A stretch of 64,000 nt of DNA from Edaphobacter sp. (GTDB lineage Bacteria; Acidobacteriota; Terriglobia; Terriglobales; Acidobacteriaceae), in NCBI RefSeq assembly GCF_028283685.1, contig NZ_JAPWKF010000007.1:930001-994000 (forward strand), written 5' to 3'. The translations under genes and the position numbers were made by a program. This document shows, piece after piece, positions 37,160 to 45,902 of this stretch (the first letter of the stretch is position 1; each line of letters starts with the position of its first letter). The notes below the pieces were generated by a model that searched no databases, was not told the DNA's origin, and saw only the letters and a program-made list of their open reading frames with translations.

Positions 37160-37684
37160 CTACTCAGGCCGCTTGGTCAGGTCCAGCAGAAAGAAGATCG
37201 GTATCGCGATCACGGTATTCGCCACCGCACGGATCAGTTCATAGATCCAGCCGATATGCGCCTCCGCCTGCCCCAGCAGACGCCGGTTGATCAGGAACAG
37301 GATCAGGCTGTTCAGCAGCGAGAATCCGAAGTTCATGCCCACACGGGTGATCAGGTTATCGACATCCACCTGCACCCCGATGCTGGCAGCGATATAGCCG
37401 ATCACCGACTTCGCCATGCCGTTGACCCCGATCGGGCGTCCCGTCAGCGCATCCTGCGCCAGGCCGATAAATGCGCCCGTCAGCGTGCCGGCAGACGGGC
37501 TTCTGCGGGAGACCGCAAAGAAGATCGCTACGATCAGCGGCAGATCGATGATGCTGAATCGCCAGTACAGCTTGCTCAGCAGCACCTGCAGCACAATGGC
37601 GGCGATGGGCACCAGCAGCGTGACGGCCGGGGAAAAGCTGTGCTGCTCGATCTCCTGTCGGGATGTATAGCTGAGGCTCGGCAT
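37160..37684 (-). CDS. mreD: Rod-shape-determining membrane protein MreD
   Basis: 174 residues with five to six membrane helices; divergent sequence as usual for MreD, but with a recognisable GALTG-like AQDALTGRPIGVNGMAKSVIGY segment. It is the inner-membrane partner linking MreC to the elongasome. It starts five bases after the mreC stop and ends 48 bases before mrdA, so it is part of the mreC-mreD-mrdA-rodA operon. mreB is not in the window. Confidence 0.9.
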   Translation of the reverse strand: MPSLSYTSRQEIEQHSFSPAVTLLVPIAAIVLQVLLSKLYWRFSIIDLPLIVAIFFAVSRRSPSAGTLTGAFIGLAQDALTGRPIGVNGMAKSVIGYIAASIGVQVDVDNLITRVGMNFGFSLLNSLILFLINRRLLGQAEAHIGWIYELIRAVANTVIAIPIFFLLDLTKRPE

Positions 37685-37689
37685 GGTCG

Positions 37690-38949
37690 TTAGTTGTTCG
37701 GGCTCTCCGTCTGGGGCTCTGCGCCGGACTGCGGCTTCGGGGTGCGCGCGGGCTGCTGCGGCGCTGCCACCTCACCCGAGGGATGTCCCGCACCGGGCGT
37801 CAGGCTCGATGCCGGCGGCGTCGCTCCGTAGGTGTAGCGGTCCGGATGCTGCGTCGGCCGCGGACGCGGAACCACGCCAGTCTGCTTCGCCGCATCGGTC
37901 TGCGCCGGGGTGCCGCCGGGGGGAGCATTTGGATCGGTCTCCGCCTCGTGAATGCTGGGCAGCTTCTCGCCCACCATCTGGGCAGCCGATTGCGCCGCAG
38001 CCTCTGCCGCGGCCTCATCGGCAGCAGCCTTCGCTGCTGCAGCGCGCTGCTCGGCGGTGGCCAGTCCCTGGGCCAGGTCCTTCTGCGCCAGCGCGGGAAG
38101 CGCGGTCTGATTCCCCGTGATAATCAACACCTCTTCCAGCTGAAAGAGATTCGTCGCCGGCTTCAACTGGATGATCGTATAGGGCTGGTGCTCCGTGTCC
38201 GGCGCAATGGTCTCAATCGTTCCAACCGGCAGGCCGCGAGGATAGATCTGGTCGCCGCCTGAAGTAATCACCTGCTCGCCCGGCTTGATCCGCGAGTCCG
38301 GAGTCAGGTTGTTGATGATGATTCTCCCACTGGAAGTCCCACGCAGGATGGCACGAATGCGCGTCGTCGTCAGCAGCACCCCTGCCCCCGAGCTCTGATC
38401 GTTGATCACCAGCACCTGCGCCGTCTTCGACTGCACCTCGCGCAGCTTGCCCACGATGCCGTCCGGCGTAATCACCGCCTGATCGACCTTCAGTCCGTCG
38501 TTCGATCCCTTGTCGATATACAGCACCCGCGACTGATCCGTGCCGCTCGCTCCGATCACCTGCGCCGCCACCGTCGAAGTCACATAATGCTGCTGAAAGT
38601 TCAAGAGAGCCTGCAGCCGATGGCCCTGCCTGGCATCCTCGGCCAGCTCCGACTGCTCCAGCCGCAGCCGCGCCACCTCCGACTGCAGATCGTGATTCTG
38701 CTGACGGGTATTGCGCAGGTCGATATAGTCCGACCAGCCGTAGCGCACATTGTGGCCGATGCCGTGAAAGAAGCGCTCGAACGGCGTCACCACTCCGATC
38801 ACCCACGAACGCAGCATCCTCACCTTCGGGCTGTCCGGGGCGCCGGAGTCCACGGGACGCCGCACCTGGATGGCAAGGCCGATCGTCTGCACGAGCAGCA
38901 CCGTTACCAGGACCAGAACATTTTTAAACCGTGTGAAGAAGGATTCCAT
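37690..38949 (-). CDS. mreC: Rod-shape-determining protein MreC
   Basis: 419 residues. An N-terminal membrane helix (VLVLVTVLLVQTIGLAIQ), then a coiled coil (ENHDLQSEVARLRLEQSELAED-like, about 80-105), then the periplasmic beta-domain with VITPDGIVGKLREVQSKTAQVLVINDQSSGAGVLL and GDQIYPRGLPVGTI. These are MreC hallmarks. A C-terminal tail of about 115 residues, rich in Ala, Pro and Thr, is longer than in E. coli (367 residues in total) and appears disordered. First gene of the shape operon. Confidence 0.94.
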   Translation of the reverse strand: MESFFTRFKNVLVLVTVLLVQTIGLAIQVRRPVDSGAPDSPKVRMLRSWVIGVVTPFERFFHGIGHNVRYGWSDYIDLRNTRQQNHDLQSEVARLRLEQSELAEDARQGHRLQALLNFQQHYVTSTVAAQVIGASGTDQSRVLYIDKGSNDGLKVDQAVITPDGIVGKLREVQSKTAQVLVINDQSSGAGVLLTTTRIRAILRGTSSGRIIINNLTPDSRIKPGEQVITSGGDQIYPRGLPVGTIETIAPDTEHQPYTIIQLKPATNLFQLEEVLIITGNQTALPALAQKDLAQGLATAEQRAAAAKAAADEAAAEAAAQSAAQMVGEKLPSIHEAETDPNAPPGGTPAQTDAAKQTGVVPRPRPTQHPDRYTYGATPPASSLTPGAGHPSGEVAAPQQPARTPKPQSGAEPQTESPNN

Positions 38950-39057
38950 GCGCTTTCCCTAACATTATCCCGCGATCCGGGGTCTCGCGCAGATTGTTGA
39001 AAAGGAGGCATCTTTCCCTCCACGGTCTGTTCCTTTCCCCAGCCGCCCAGTGACCGC

Positions 39058-40185
39058 TCAGTGTCCTGAAAAAATCATCGAAACAAACTGCGCCAGCCCC
39101 TCGCGCCAGACGATGTAGCTGTGCGTCCCCTCCGTCTGGTCGGCACGCACCGCCGCATCACGCGACCGCAGCCACGCCGCCAGCCTTCGGTTGCTCTCTG
39201 CCAGATCGTCATCCCGGCCCCAGACCATCCAGATCAGCCGCCGCGTCCCATCCTCGGGCCGGAACGATGTCAGCAGCCCGGCGAAATCCTGCCCCTGCAG
39301 CGCCGCGCTCTCGCCTCCGACCCAGGCGAAACGGTCGCCATGATTCAGACCGATGGCCAGGCTCTCCAGTCCTCCCATCGACGCCCCCATGATCGCCCGT
39401 CCATCCGCATCGTGCCGCACGTTGTACCCGGCCTCCACCCGCGGCATCACCTCTTCCAGCAAAGCCCGCTCGAACAGCTTCAGGTTGCGATCAACCGCCG
39501 TATGGTCGCTCCACAAATAGCTGTCGGCGAAGCTCATCTCTCCATAGCCCAGTGGCATCACCACCACCATCGGCCGGGCCTTCTTCTGCGCGATCAGGTT
39601 GTCGAGGATGACGTTCGCCTGCCCAAAGCGATCCCAGCTATCCGGCCGGTCGCCCCAGCAGTGCAGCAGGTAGAGCACCGGATACGGCGCGCCCTTCGCC
39701 GAATACCCCGGCGGCGTGTAAACCACATACTCGCTCTGGTCGCCCGGCAGCCCCTTCACGATCTTTGTCGTATAGCCGTGGCTCTCCACCCGTCCGCGCG
39801 GCGCTCCGCTCTCCTCCCACGGCTTCGGCGGATGCCCCGGCACCAGCAGCAGGTCGTTACCGTAACGCCGCTCGTTGTTCTGCGGATCGTGCTTCGTCTT
39901 CGGGCTGCCGTCGATGCGAAACCGGTAGCCGTAGATCTCCGGCGGCAATGGCTCCGTCGTCACGCTCCACACACCGCTCGCATCGCGCTGCATCGCAAGA
40001 GGAGCGGCGCGGTTCTCAAGCAGAAGCTCGGCCTTCGCCGCATGCGCATCTTCGTAACGGAAAGTCACTCGACCATCGCCGAGAATCTCCGTCGAGCGAA
40101 ACTTCACCTGCGCATGCGCCCCTAGACACGCCAACGCGAAGATCGCCGCCGCCATCGGACGCCTTCCCCTCACCGCACTCCCCAT
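39058..40185 (-). CDS. Secreted esterase of the enterochelin-esterase/CE1 type
   Basis: 375 residues. A signal peptide or anchor ends near GAHAQ, and an N-terminal Ig-like/CBM48-type module (about 30-95) precedes the alpha/beta-hydrolase domain. The nucleophile Ser sits in GASMGG (GxSxG), with the oxyanion strand YPVLYLLHCWGDRP upstream; WGRDDDL and the catalytic His in EGTHSYIVWREGL follow. Members cleave feruloyl/acetyl esters from plant or other glycans or siderophore esters; which one is not evident. ATG 40185 starts the gene; a second ATG ten codons in (MAAAIFALACLG) may be the true start of the signal. Confidence 0.82.
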   Translation of the reverse strand: MGSAVRGRRPMAAAIFALACLGAHAQVKFRSTEILGDGRVTFRYEDAHAAKAELLLENRAAPLAMQRDASGVWSVTTEPLPPEIYGYRFRIDGSPKTKHDPQNNERRYGNDLLLVPGHPPKPWEESGAPRGRVESHGYTTKIVKGLPGDQSEYVVYTPPGYSAKGAPYPVLYLLHCWGDRPDSWDRFGQANVILDNLIAQKKARPMVVVMPLGYGEMSFADSYLWSDHTAVDRNLKLFERALLEEVMPRVEAGYNVRHDADGRAIMGASMGGLESLAIGLNHGDRFAWVGGESAALQGQDFAGLLTSFRPEDGTRRLIWMVWGRDDDLAESNRRLAAWLRSRDAAVRADQTEGTHSYIVWREGLAQFVSMIFSGH

Positions 40186-40337
40186 GCCGAGAGCAGCCGA
40201 TCGGCTCCGATGACGAAAGAAGGCCTCATACGCCAGAAGTGTAGATCATCTCTGCCCTTTCGCCCGTACGGAACCATACCCTGACATCCTCCGTATACTT
40301 CCCTACACCGACCTCATTTCTCTCGCTGCGAGGCTTC

Positions 40338-40943
40338 ATGCTCCGTCCGCTGTTGCTCCTGCTCCCATTGCTCCTGTCACCGCCATCGCCGCAACCAGCC
40401 TCCAGCACGGCCGCACCCTCTGACGGCCCCACCTACACTGCCACCGGCGAGTTGAAGTTGCCCGAGAACTATCGAGAGTGGATCTTCCTCACAGCGGGCG
40501 TCGACATGAGCTACTCCGCCACCCAGAGCCCGGAGCACTCCGTCTTCGACAACGTCTTCGTGAACCCCAGCTCCTACCGTGCCTTCCTCAAAACCGGCAC
40601 CTGGCCCGACAAGACCGTGCTCATCCTCGAGATTCGCGGAGCCGAGGGCGCCGCCTCCATCAACAAACGCGGCCATACCCAGTCAGCCGGCATTACCGGC
40701 CTCGAAGTTCACGTCAAGGACAGCGCAAAGGACGGCTGGACCTTCTACGACTTCGACAATCCCTCCACCGGCAAGCCCCTTCCGCGCACAGCCTCCTGCT
40801 ACACCTGCCATCAGCAGCACGGCATCGTCGACACCACCTTCGTGCAGTTCTATCCCACGCTGCTTGGCCTCGCCAAAGCCAAGCAGACCATCCGTCCGGA
40901 GATGCTCCAGGAGCTTGCGCCACCCGCCGCCGAGAACAAATGA
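40338..40943 (+). CDS. Cytochrome P460-family protein
   Basis: 201 residues. A signal peptide (about 1-22, Leu/Pro-rich) is followed by the P460 fold with a single heme motif CYTCH in ASCYTCHQQHG (about residues 154-164). The family binds a P460-type heme, cross-linked to a Lys, and oxidises hydroxylamine or handles NO outside the cytoplasm. The cross-linking Lys cannot be assigned with certainty. Divergent from the esterase gene. ATG 40338 has a purine-rich GAGGCTTC upstream only. Confidence 0.75.
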   Translation: MLRPLLLLLPLLLSPPSPQPASSTAAPSDGPTYTATGELKLPENYREWIFLTAGVDMSYSATQSPEHSVFDNVFVNPSSYRAFLKTGTWPDKTVLILEIRGAEGAASINKRGHTQSAGITGLEVHVKDSAKDGWTFYDFDNPSTGKPLPRTASCYTCHQQHGIVDTTFVQFYPTLLGLAKAKQTIRPEMLQELAPPAAENK

Positions 40944-41006
40944 TCCCCGCGCAAAGCCTGCATAACGGCGCATAATACTCGCCTGACGGAGCATAATAGA
41001 AGATCC

Positions 41007-42044
41007 ATGGCTTTTCGTTCCGGTTTCGTCTCCATCATTGGCCGCCCCAACGCGGGTAAGTCCACGCTGCTTAATGCCCTGCTCGGCCAGAAGCTCGCCA
41101 TCGTCACCCACAAGCCGCAGACCACGCGCACCCGCATCCAGGGCGTGCTCGAAGTGCCGCTGCGCAAGAAGACAAAGACCGATCCCGGCCGCCCCTCCGG
41201 CCAGGTCATACTGGTCGATACCCCCGGCATCCACAAGCCCACCTCGCAGCTCGACCGCCGCATGATGCAGGAGGTGCAGGACGCGCTCGAATCGCGCGAC
41301 CTCGTCCTCTTCATCGTCGACGTCACGCACCGCCTGCCCCGCACCGGCGAGACCGAAGACAACTCCCCCAGCGGCGCCAAGCGCAAGCTCTCCGCCAGCG
41401 AGGATCAGTTCGCGCTCTCCTTCGTCAAGAAGCTCAACTGCCCCGTCGTGCTCGTGCTCAACAAGATCGACGCCGTGTCCAAGGCCGAGCTGCTGCCGCT
41501 CATCTCGCACTGGAGCGCCCAGCACAACTTCACCGACGTCATCCCCATCTCGGCCAAGAAGAAGAACGGCCTCGAGCTCCTGCTCGATACGGTCCTCCAC
41601 AAGCTCAGCGAAGGCCAGCGCTACTTCCCCAAGCACCAGCTCACCGACCAGCCCGAACGCTTCCTCGTCGCCGAGATCATCCGCGAGAAAATTCTTCTGC
41701 TCACCGGCGAAGAGGTCCCCTACGCCACCGCCGTCGTCATCGAAAAGTACGAAGAGCCTGCCTCCATGCGCAAGATCAACGGCAAGCTGCCGTTAACAAA
41801 GATCTCTGCCGCTATCTTCTGCGAGCGCGCCGGACAGAAGGCCATCCTCATCGGCAAGAGCGGCGAGATGCTCAAGAAGATCGGCACCACCGCACGCAAA
41901 GAGATCGAATCGCTCGTGGGCACGCGCGTCTTCCTCGAACTCTTCGTCAAGGTGCAGGAGTCCTGGCGCAGCTCTGCCTCCTTCGTCGAGGACCTCGACT
42001 GGCGCCGCCAGCTCGAAGAGATCGCCGCCAGGCAGAAGGACTGA
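41007..42044 (+). CDS. era: GTPase Era, ribosome assembly factor
   Basis: 345 residues. G1 GRPNAGKST at 12-20, the switch region KPQTTRTRIQG, G3 DTPGIHKP, G4 NKID, then SAKKKNGLEL; the C-terminal KH domain contains VIEKYEE and GKSGEMLKKIGTTARKEIESLVGTRVFLELFVKV. Era binds the 3' end of 16S rRNA during 30S maturation. The protein is about 45 residues longer than E. coli Era: a loop after VPLRKKTKTDPGRPSG and a second (RLPRTGETEDNSPSGAKRKLSASED, about 113-137) account for it. ATG 41007; no strong ribosome site. Confidence 0.95.
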   Translation: MAFRSGFVSIIGRPNAGKSTLLNALLGQKLAIVTHKPQTTRTRIQGVLEVPLRKKTKTDPGRPSGQVILVDTPGIHKPTSQLDRRMMQEVQDALESRDLVLFIVDVTHRLPRTGETEDNSPSGAKRKLSASEDQFALSFVKKLNCPVVLVLNKIDAVSKAELLPLISHWSAQHNFTDVIPISAKKKNGLELLLDTVLHKLSEGQRYFPKHQLTDQPERFLVAEIIREKILLLTGEEVPYATAVVIEKYEEPASMRKINGKLPLTKISAAIFCERAGQKAILIGKSGEMLKKIGTTARKEIESLVGTRVFLELFVKVQESWRSSASFVEDLDWRRQLEEIAARQKD

Positions 42045-42142
42045 TCGGCACCCCTTTCGGCCAGCCGTGCGAGGTCCGTGGTTTAATGCTGTCATTGCAC
42101 CAAAAACTACGGTGACCGAAATAATTCATGGGAGGGCTTGCT

Positions 42143-43114
42143 TTGCACTCTGACCATTCGTCTCGGACGGACCGCCGCACCTTTCTTGCCTCTGCAGGAA
42201 TGGCAGCAGCAGCGCTCGCACTCGGGCAGACGGAGAAGGCCCGCGCGGCGACGCCCGCTCCCTCCTCCACGCGCCACAAACCCATGGCCATGGGTCTGCT
42301 GATCAAGCCCTACCCTAACGTCGAAGAGCGAATCGCAGTTGTGAAGCAGCTGGGCATCCCCACCTGCTTCCTCTCGCTTGATTCCTACATCGGCAAGTTC
42401 ACGCCCGACCTCGCGAAGCAGATGCAGGACGCGCTCGACAAGCATCAGGTCGTCGCCACCACCGCCGAGGTCGTGCAGCCGCCTCCGCTCAAGTGGAACT
42501 TCACCGAAGGCCCTTCCACCATCGGCGTCGTGCCCCGCGCCTACCGCGCCGCGCGCATCGACGCGCTCAAGCAGACCTCCGACTTCGCCAAGCTGCTCGG
42601 CATCGACAAGATCCAGACCCACTGCGGCTTCATCCCCGAAGATCCGCACGACCCGCTCTACGACGAGACCGTCCTCGCCATCCGCCAGCTCGCCGAGTAC
42701 TGCGCCGCCAACGGCCAGAGCTTCCTGATGGAGACCGGCCAGGAGACGCCCGTCACCATGCTCCGCGTGCTCAAGGACGTCGACCGGCCCTCGCTCGGCG
42801 TCGGCCTCGACACCGCCAACCTCATCCTCTACGGCAAGGCCAATCCCGTCGACGCCGTGAAGATCCTCGGGCCGCACATCCGCGCCATGCACGCCAAGGA
42901 CGGCAAATGGCCGACCAACCCGATGGAACTCGGCGAAGAGGTCGTCATCGGAAAAGGCGAGGTCGACTTCACCAAGGTCCTCACCGAGCTGCACGCCGTC
43001 GGCTACAAGGGAGCCGTCACCATCGAGCGCGAGACCTCCGGCCCGCAGCAGATCGAAGACGTGCGGCAGGAGAAGATCTACCTCGAACGCATCCTCGCCA
43101 AGCTCAAGAGTTAG
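42143..43114 (+). CDS. Tat-exported sugar phosphate isomerase/epimerase (AP endonuclease 2-like TIM barrel)
   Basis: 323 residues from TTG 42143; GGAGGG (42131-42136) lies six bases before it, while ATG 42128 has no site. A twin-arginine signal opens the protein (DRRTFLASAG, with Ala-rich hydrophobic run to AAT). The xylose-isomerase-type TIM barrel follows: THCGFIPED, SFLMETGQETP, SLGVGLDTANLILYG, RAMHAKDGKWP and the final GYKGAVTIERET, with metal-binding Glu, Asp, His, Glu. Tat export suggests a periplasmic sugar isomerase or epimerase. The next gene, 50 bases on, is a MocA-type oxidoreductase, a common pairing in this phylum. Confidence 0.85.
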   Translation: MHSDHSSRTDRRTFLASAGMAAAALALGQTEKARAATPAPSSTRHKPMAMGLLIKPYPNVEERIAVVKQLGIPTCFLSLDSYIGKFTPDLAKQMQDALDKHQVVATTAEVVQPPPLKWNFTEGPSTIGVVPRAYRAARIDALKQTSDFAKLLGIDKIQTHCGFIPEDPHDPLYDETVLAIRQLAEYCAANGQSFLMETGQETPVTMLRVLKDVDRPSLGVGLDTANLILYGKANPVDAVKILGPHIRAMHAKDGKWPTNPMELGEEVVIGKGEVDFTKVLTELHAVGYKGAVTIERETSGPQQIEDVRQEKIYLERILAKLKS

Positions 43115-43164
43115 CACTTCCATACTGAAGACCAACCAAACATCACTCCACGGAGAAGACCACG

Positions 43165-44429
43165 ATGGATCGTCGCAGATTTGTGCAGGGAGCCGCCGGT
43201 GCCGTCGGCCTCATGTTCGTCAAACCCGAGACCGCCTTCGGCTACGCCGCTAATTCGCGCGTGCGCTGGGGCCTGCTCGGTTGCGGCAACCGCGGCAGCG
43301 CCGTCGCCACCTCATTCGCAAAGAACGCAGGCGTCGAGATCACGGCTCTCGCCGACATCTTCCCCGACCAGCTGGAGAAGGGCAGGCAGCGTTTCGACGC
43401 CATCAACGCCTCGCTCAACCTCTCACCCATCGACCCGAAGCGCCTCTTCCACGGCCCCGAGGCCTACAAGGCGATCGCCGAGTGCAAAGAGGTCGACGCC
43501 GTGCAGATCTCCACGCCGCCCTTCTTCCACGTCGAGCACCTCGACGCCATCGTCTCCGCAAAGAAGCACGCCTACTGCGAAAAGCCCGTCGGCGTCGACA
43601 TTCCGCAAACCCGCCGCGCGCTCGAGATCGGCAAAAAGCACGACGGCAAGGTCAGCATGGCCGTCGGCTTCCAGATCCGCTCCGCCCCGCCGTTCGTCGA
43701 GCTTGTCCGCCGCATCCACGACGGCCAGATCGGCCAGATGGCGCAGATCGCCGCCTACTACAACGCGCCGCCCGCCGTCTCGCACGAAGGAACCTTCAAG
43801 TCCAAGGACGAGTTCCGCCTGCGCAACTGGCTGCACTACCGCAACCTCTCCGGCGACATGCTGCTGGAGCAGAACATCCACGTCATCGACGTCTGCAACT
43901 GGGTCATGCAGACGCACATCCGGTCAGCGCCTATGCCAAGGCCAGCCGCAAGGTCGTCAAGTTCGACGGCGACACCTCGGATAACTACGAGGTCATCTTC
44001 ACCTACCCGAACGACGTTCAGTTCAGCTTCACCTCAACCCAGTTCAACAAAAACAACTTCTTCGACGTCTCCGAACACTTCTTCGGCAGCGAAGGCCACG
44101 CCGACGCTCCCTATAGCGGGGCTCTGCGCATCGTCGGCGACAAGCCCTGGGCCTGGGCAGGCAGCGAGAACACCAGCCAGACCCAGTTCTCCGCCAACGG
44201 CTCCTTCGACGACAACCTCGCCCAGGCCGATCCGATGAAGGACAAGGGCTTCGTCGAGAGCATCACCAGCGGCAAGTTCCACAACCAGATCGTCGCCGGC
44301 GTCGAAACCGCCCGCAGCTGCATCATGGGCCGCAAGTCCGCCGAGCTGGGCCGCACCGTCACCTGGAAGGAGATCGAGGCCGACAAGGAAGAGTACAAGC
44401 TCGGCATGGATCTCAAGCAGTTCGCCTAA
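43165..44429 (+). pseudogene. Tat-exported Gfo/Idh/MocA oxidoreductase, disrupted by a CA duplication
   Basis: Two frames make a protein of about 420 residues. The first (43165 to about 43911) begins MDRRRFVQGAAGA, a Tat signal, then the Rossmann core RVRWGLLGCGNRGS and YCEKPVGVD, the active-site Lys-Pro motif. The second (to 44429) reads HPVSAYAKASRKVVKFDGDTSDNYEV and ends KEIEADKEEYKLGMDLKQFA. At ACGCACATCCGG (near 43909-43920), removing one CA gives ...WVMQTHPVSAYAK..., joining both frames. Such enzymes oxidise or epimerise sugars with NAD(P). RBS CGGAG is nine bases upstream of ATG 43165. As it stands the product would be cut after about 260 residues. Confidence 0.82.
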
Positions 44430-44448
44430 ACCCACAGGCAGGCAAAAC

Positions 44449-44481
44449 AAAGCGGCCCGCGATGCACTCGCGGGCCGCTTT
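44449..44481. terminator. Bidirectional terminator after the MocA gene
   Basis: A 14-base stem AAAGCGGCCCGCGA / TCGCGGGCCGCTTT with loop TGCAC, between two convergent genes (MocA and uppP). T/A flanks are present on both sides (TTTCG on +, TTTGTTTTGC on -). Confidence 0.9.
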
Positions 44482-44498
44482 CGTCATTCACGTAAAAA

Positions 44499-45380
44499 CT
44501 AGTAGCCGAGATGATACAGGTAGAACACCACCCCTGAGGCCACCACGCAGTACACGCCAAACAGGTACCAGCGGCCCTCTTCCAGCCACGAGCTCAGCCA
44601 CCGCAGCGCCACCAGTCCAGCAAAGAACGCAAACACCGCGCCCAGCAGGCTCGTCAGAACGCTGCCGCTCAGATCGATCGGCACGCCCGCAGCCGCTGCC
44701 TCGTGTGAGGCCTTCAGCAGCCGCATCGCCTCACGCGCCACCACCGGCGGCGTCAGGATCACGGCCAGCGCAAAGCTGAAGCGCTCCGCCCGGTCCTTGC
44801 TCGCGCCCGCCAGCATACCCGAGGAAATCGTGGCGCCTGAGCGCGAGAAGCCGCGAAACGGCATGCAAAGTCCCTGCACCGCGCCAATCCATCCCGCCTG
44901 GCGCATCGTCACGCTGTTGCCGAAGACCTGCGCCGGAGGCGGCCCGTTCTTCTCGCGCAGCCCGGCGATGATGATCAGGATGCCGGCAGCCAGCAACGCC
45001 GGTGCAATCAGGTCCAGCCTGCCGAACAGCAGCTCGATCTCTGCCTTGGGCATTCCCTTGAAGGCGGTCTTCTCAATCGCCTTGATGATGATCTCGCCGA
45101 TCACTCCCGTCAGCAGCGTCGCCCAGACGGCACGGATGGCAAAACGCTTGAACGCATCGGCGCTCGAAAAGAACGTCTTCATCCACTGCTTCCAGAAGTA
45201 GACGATGACGGCAAACATGGTGCCTGTATGCAGCATCACCAGCAGCAGCGTCATCTGCGGCGACGTTGGGTCCAGCCCCAGAAGCTTTTCGGCGACAACG
45301 ACATGGGCTGAACTCGACACCGGCAGAAGCTCCGCAAGCCCCTGCACAATGGCCAGAATAATGACTTTCACAATCGGCAT
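44499..45380 (-). CDS. uppP: Undecaprenyl-diphosphatase (BacA/UppP type)
   Basis: 293 residues, about eight membrane helices. Conserved motifs: AELLPVSSSAH at about 16-26 (Glu and Ser of the active site) and RGFSRSGATISSGMLAG (the Arg/Ser motif), both facing the periplasmic active site. It dephosphorylates undecaprenyl diphosphate so the lipid carrier can be reused in peptidoglycan and polysaccharide synthesis; it can also confer bacitracin resistance. The ATG at 45380 is a natural start. Independent gene, divergent from nothing on its right (GNAT gene on the same strand). Confidence 0.94.
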   Translation of the reverse strand: MPIVKVIILAIVQGLAELLPVSSSAHVVVAEKLLGLDPTSPQMTLLLVMLHTGTMFAVIVYFWKQWMKTFFSSADAFKRFAIRAVWATLLTGVIGEIIIKAIEKTAFKGMPKAEIELLFGRLDLIAPALLAAGILIIIAGLREKNGPPPAQVFGNSVTMRQAGWIGAVQGLCMPFRGFSRSGATISSGMLAGASKDRAERFSFALAVILTPPVVAREAMRLLKASHEAAAAGVPIDLSGSVLTSLLGAVFAFFAGLVALRWLSSWLEEGRWYLFGVYCVVASGVVFYLYHLGY

Positions 45381-45422
45381 AGATTCAATGCTACATGGTC
45401 AGGCTTAAGTCCCCGTGAAGAT

Positions 45423-45902
45423 TCACAGTGACTTTTCGAACACCTTCGAGATCTTGATCTCCGTGTACCCTTCACGCAGATAAAACCGGTGCGCCCGCTC
45501 CCGGATCGAGCGTGACGTCACACGAATCACCGCCACGCCACGTCCTTTGACCCACGACTCGATCGCCTCGCAAAGACGGCTCCCCACTCCCATCGAACGA
45601 ATGCCGTCTTTGACCACCAGCCCGGTAATCAGCGCATGCGCATCCGACTGCAGATGGCGCATGATCTCGCTCTCGCCCCAGCCCACAACCTCATCCCCAA
45701 GGCTGGCTATAAAGATGCCATGATCGTCCTTGAGCGGCAGTATCTCCTCCAGCCGCCGCCTCAGGTCTTCCGCGGTCGACTCGTAGCCCAGCTGACAGCT
45801 CAGGGCTGCGACCTCCACAGCATCGTCCATCGTGATGCCGCGAATCGTCAGCGTGCGCCCATCCGTTGCAGTCGTTCCCCCTTTAGTCACGGTCGTTTCC
45901 AT
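45423..45902 (-). CDS. GNAT-family N-acetyltransferase
   Basis: 159 residues from ATG 45902. GNAT core with IFIASLGDEVVGWGESEI, then the acetyl-CoA motif VVKDGIRSMGVGSRLCEAIESWVKGRGVAVIRVTS and the end AHRFYLREGYTEIKISKVFEKSL. Substrate unknown. The start lies 20 bases inside the 3' end of the upstream SH3/TPR gene (which stops at 45883), so the two may be translated from one mRNA. Confidence 0.8.
   Translation of the reverse strand: METTVTKGGTTATDGRTLTIRGITMDDAVEVAALSCQLGYESTAEDLRRRLEEILPLKDDHGIFIASLGDEVVGWGESEIMRHLQSDAHALITGLVVKDGIRSMGVGSRLCEAIESWVKGRGVAVIRVTSRSIRERAHRFYLREGYTEIKISKVFEKSL

Noticed and set aside
42128-42142. ATG at 42128 as start of the isomerase gene
   Set aside because: GGAGGG with a six-base spacer favours TTG 42143, and ATG 42128 has no ribosome site; only five residues differ.
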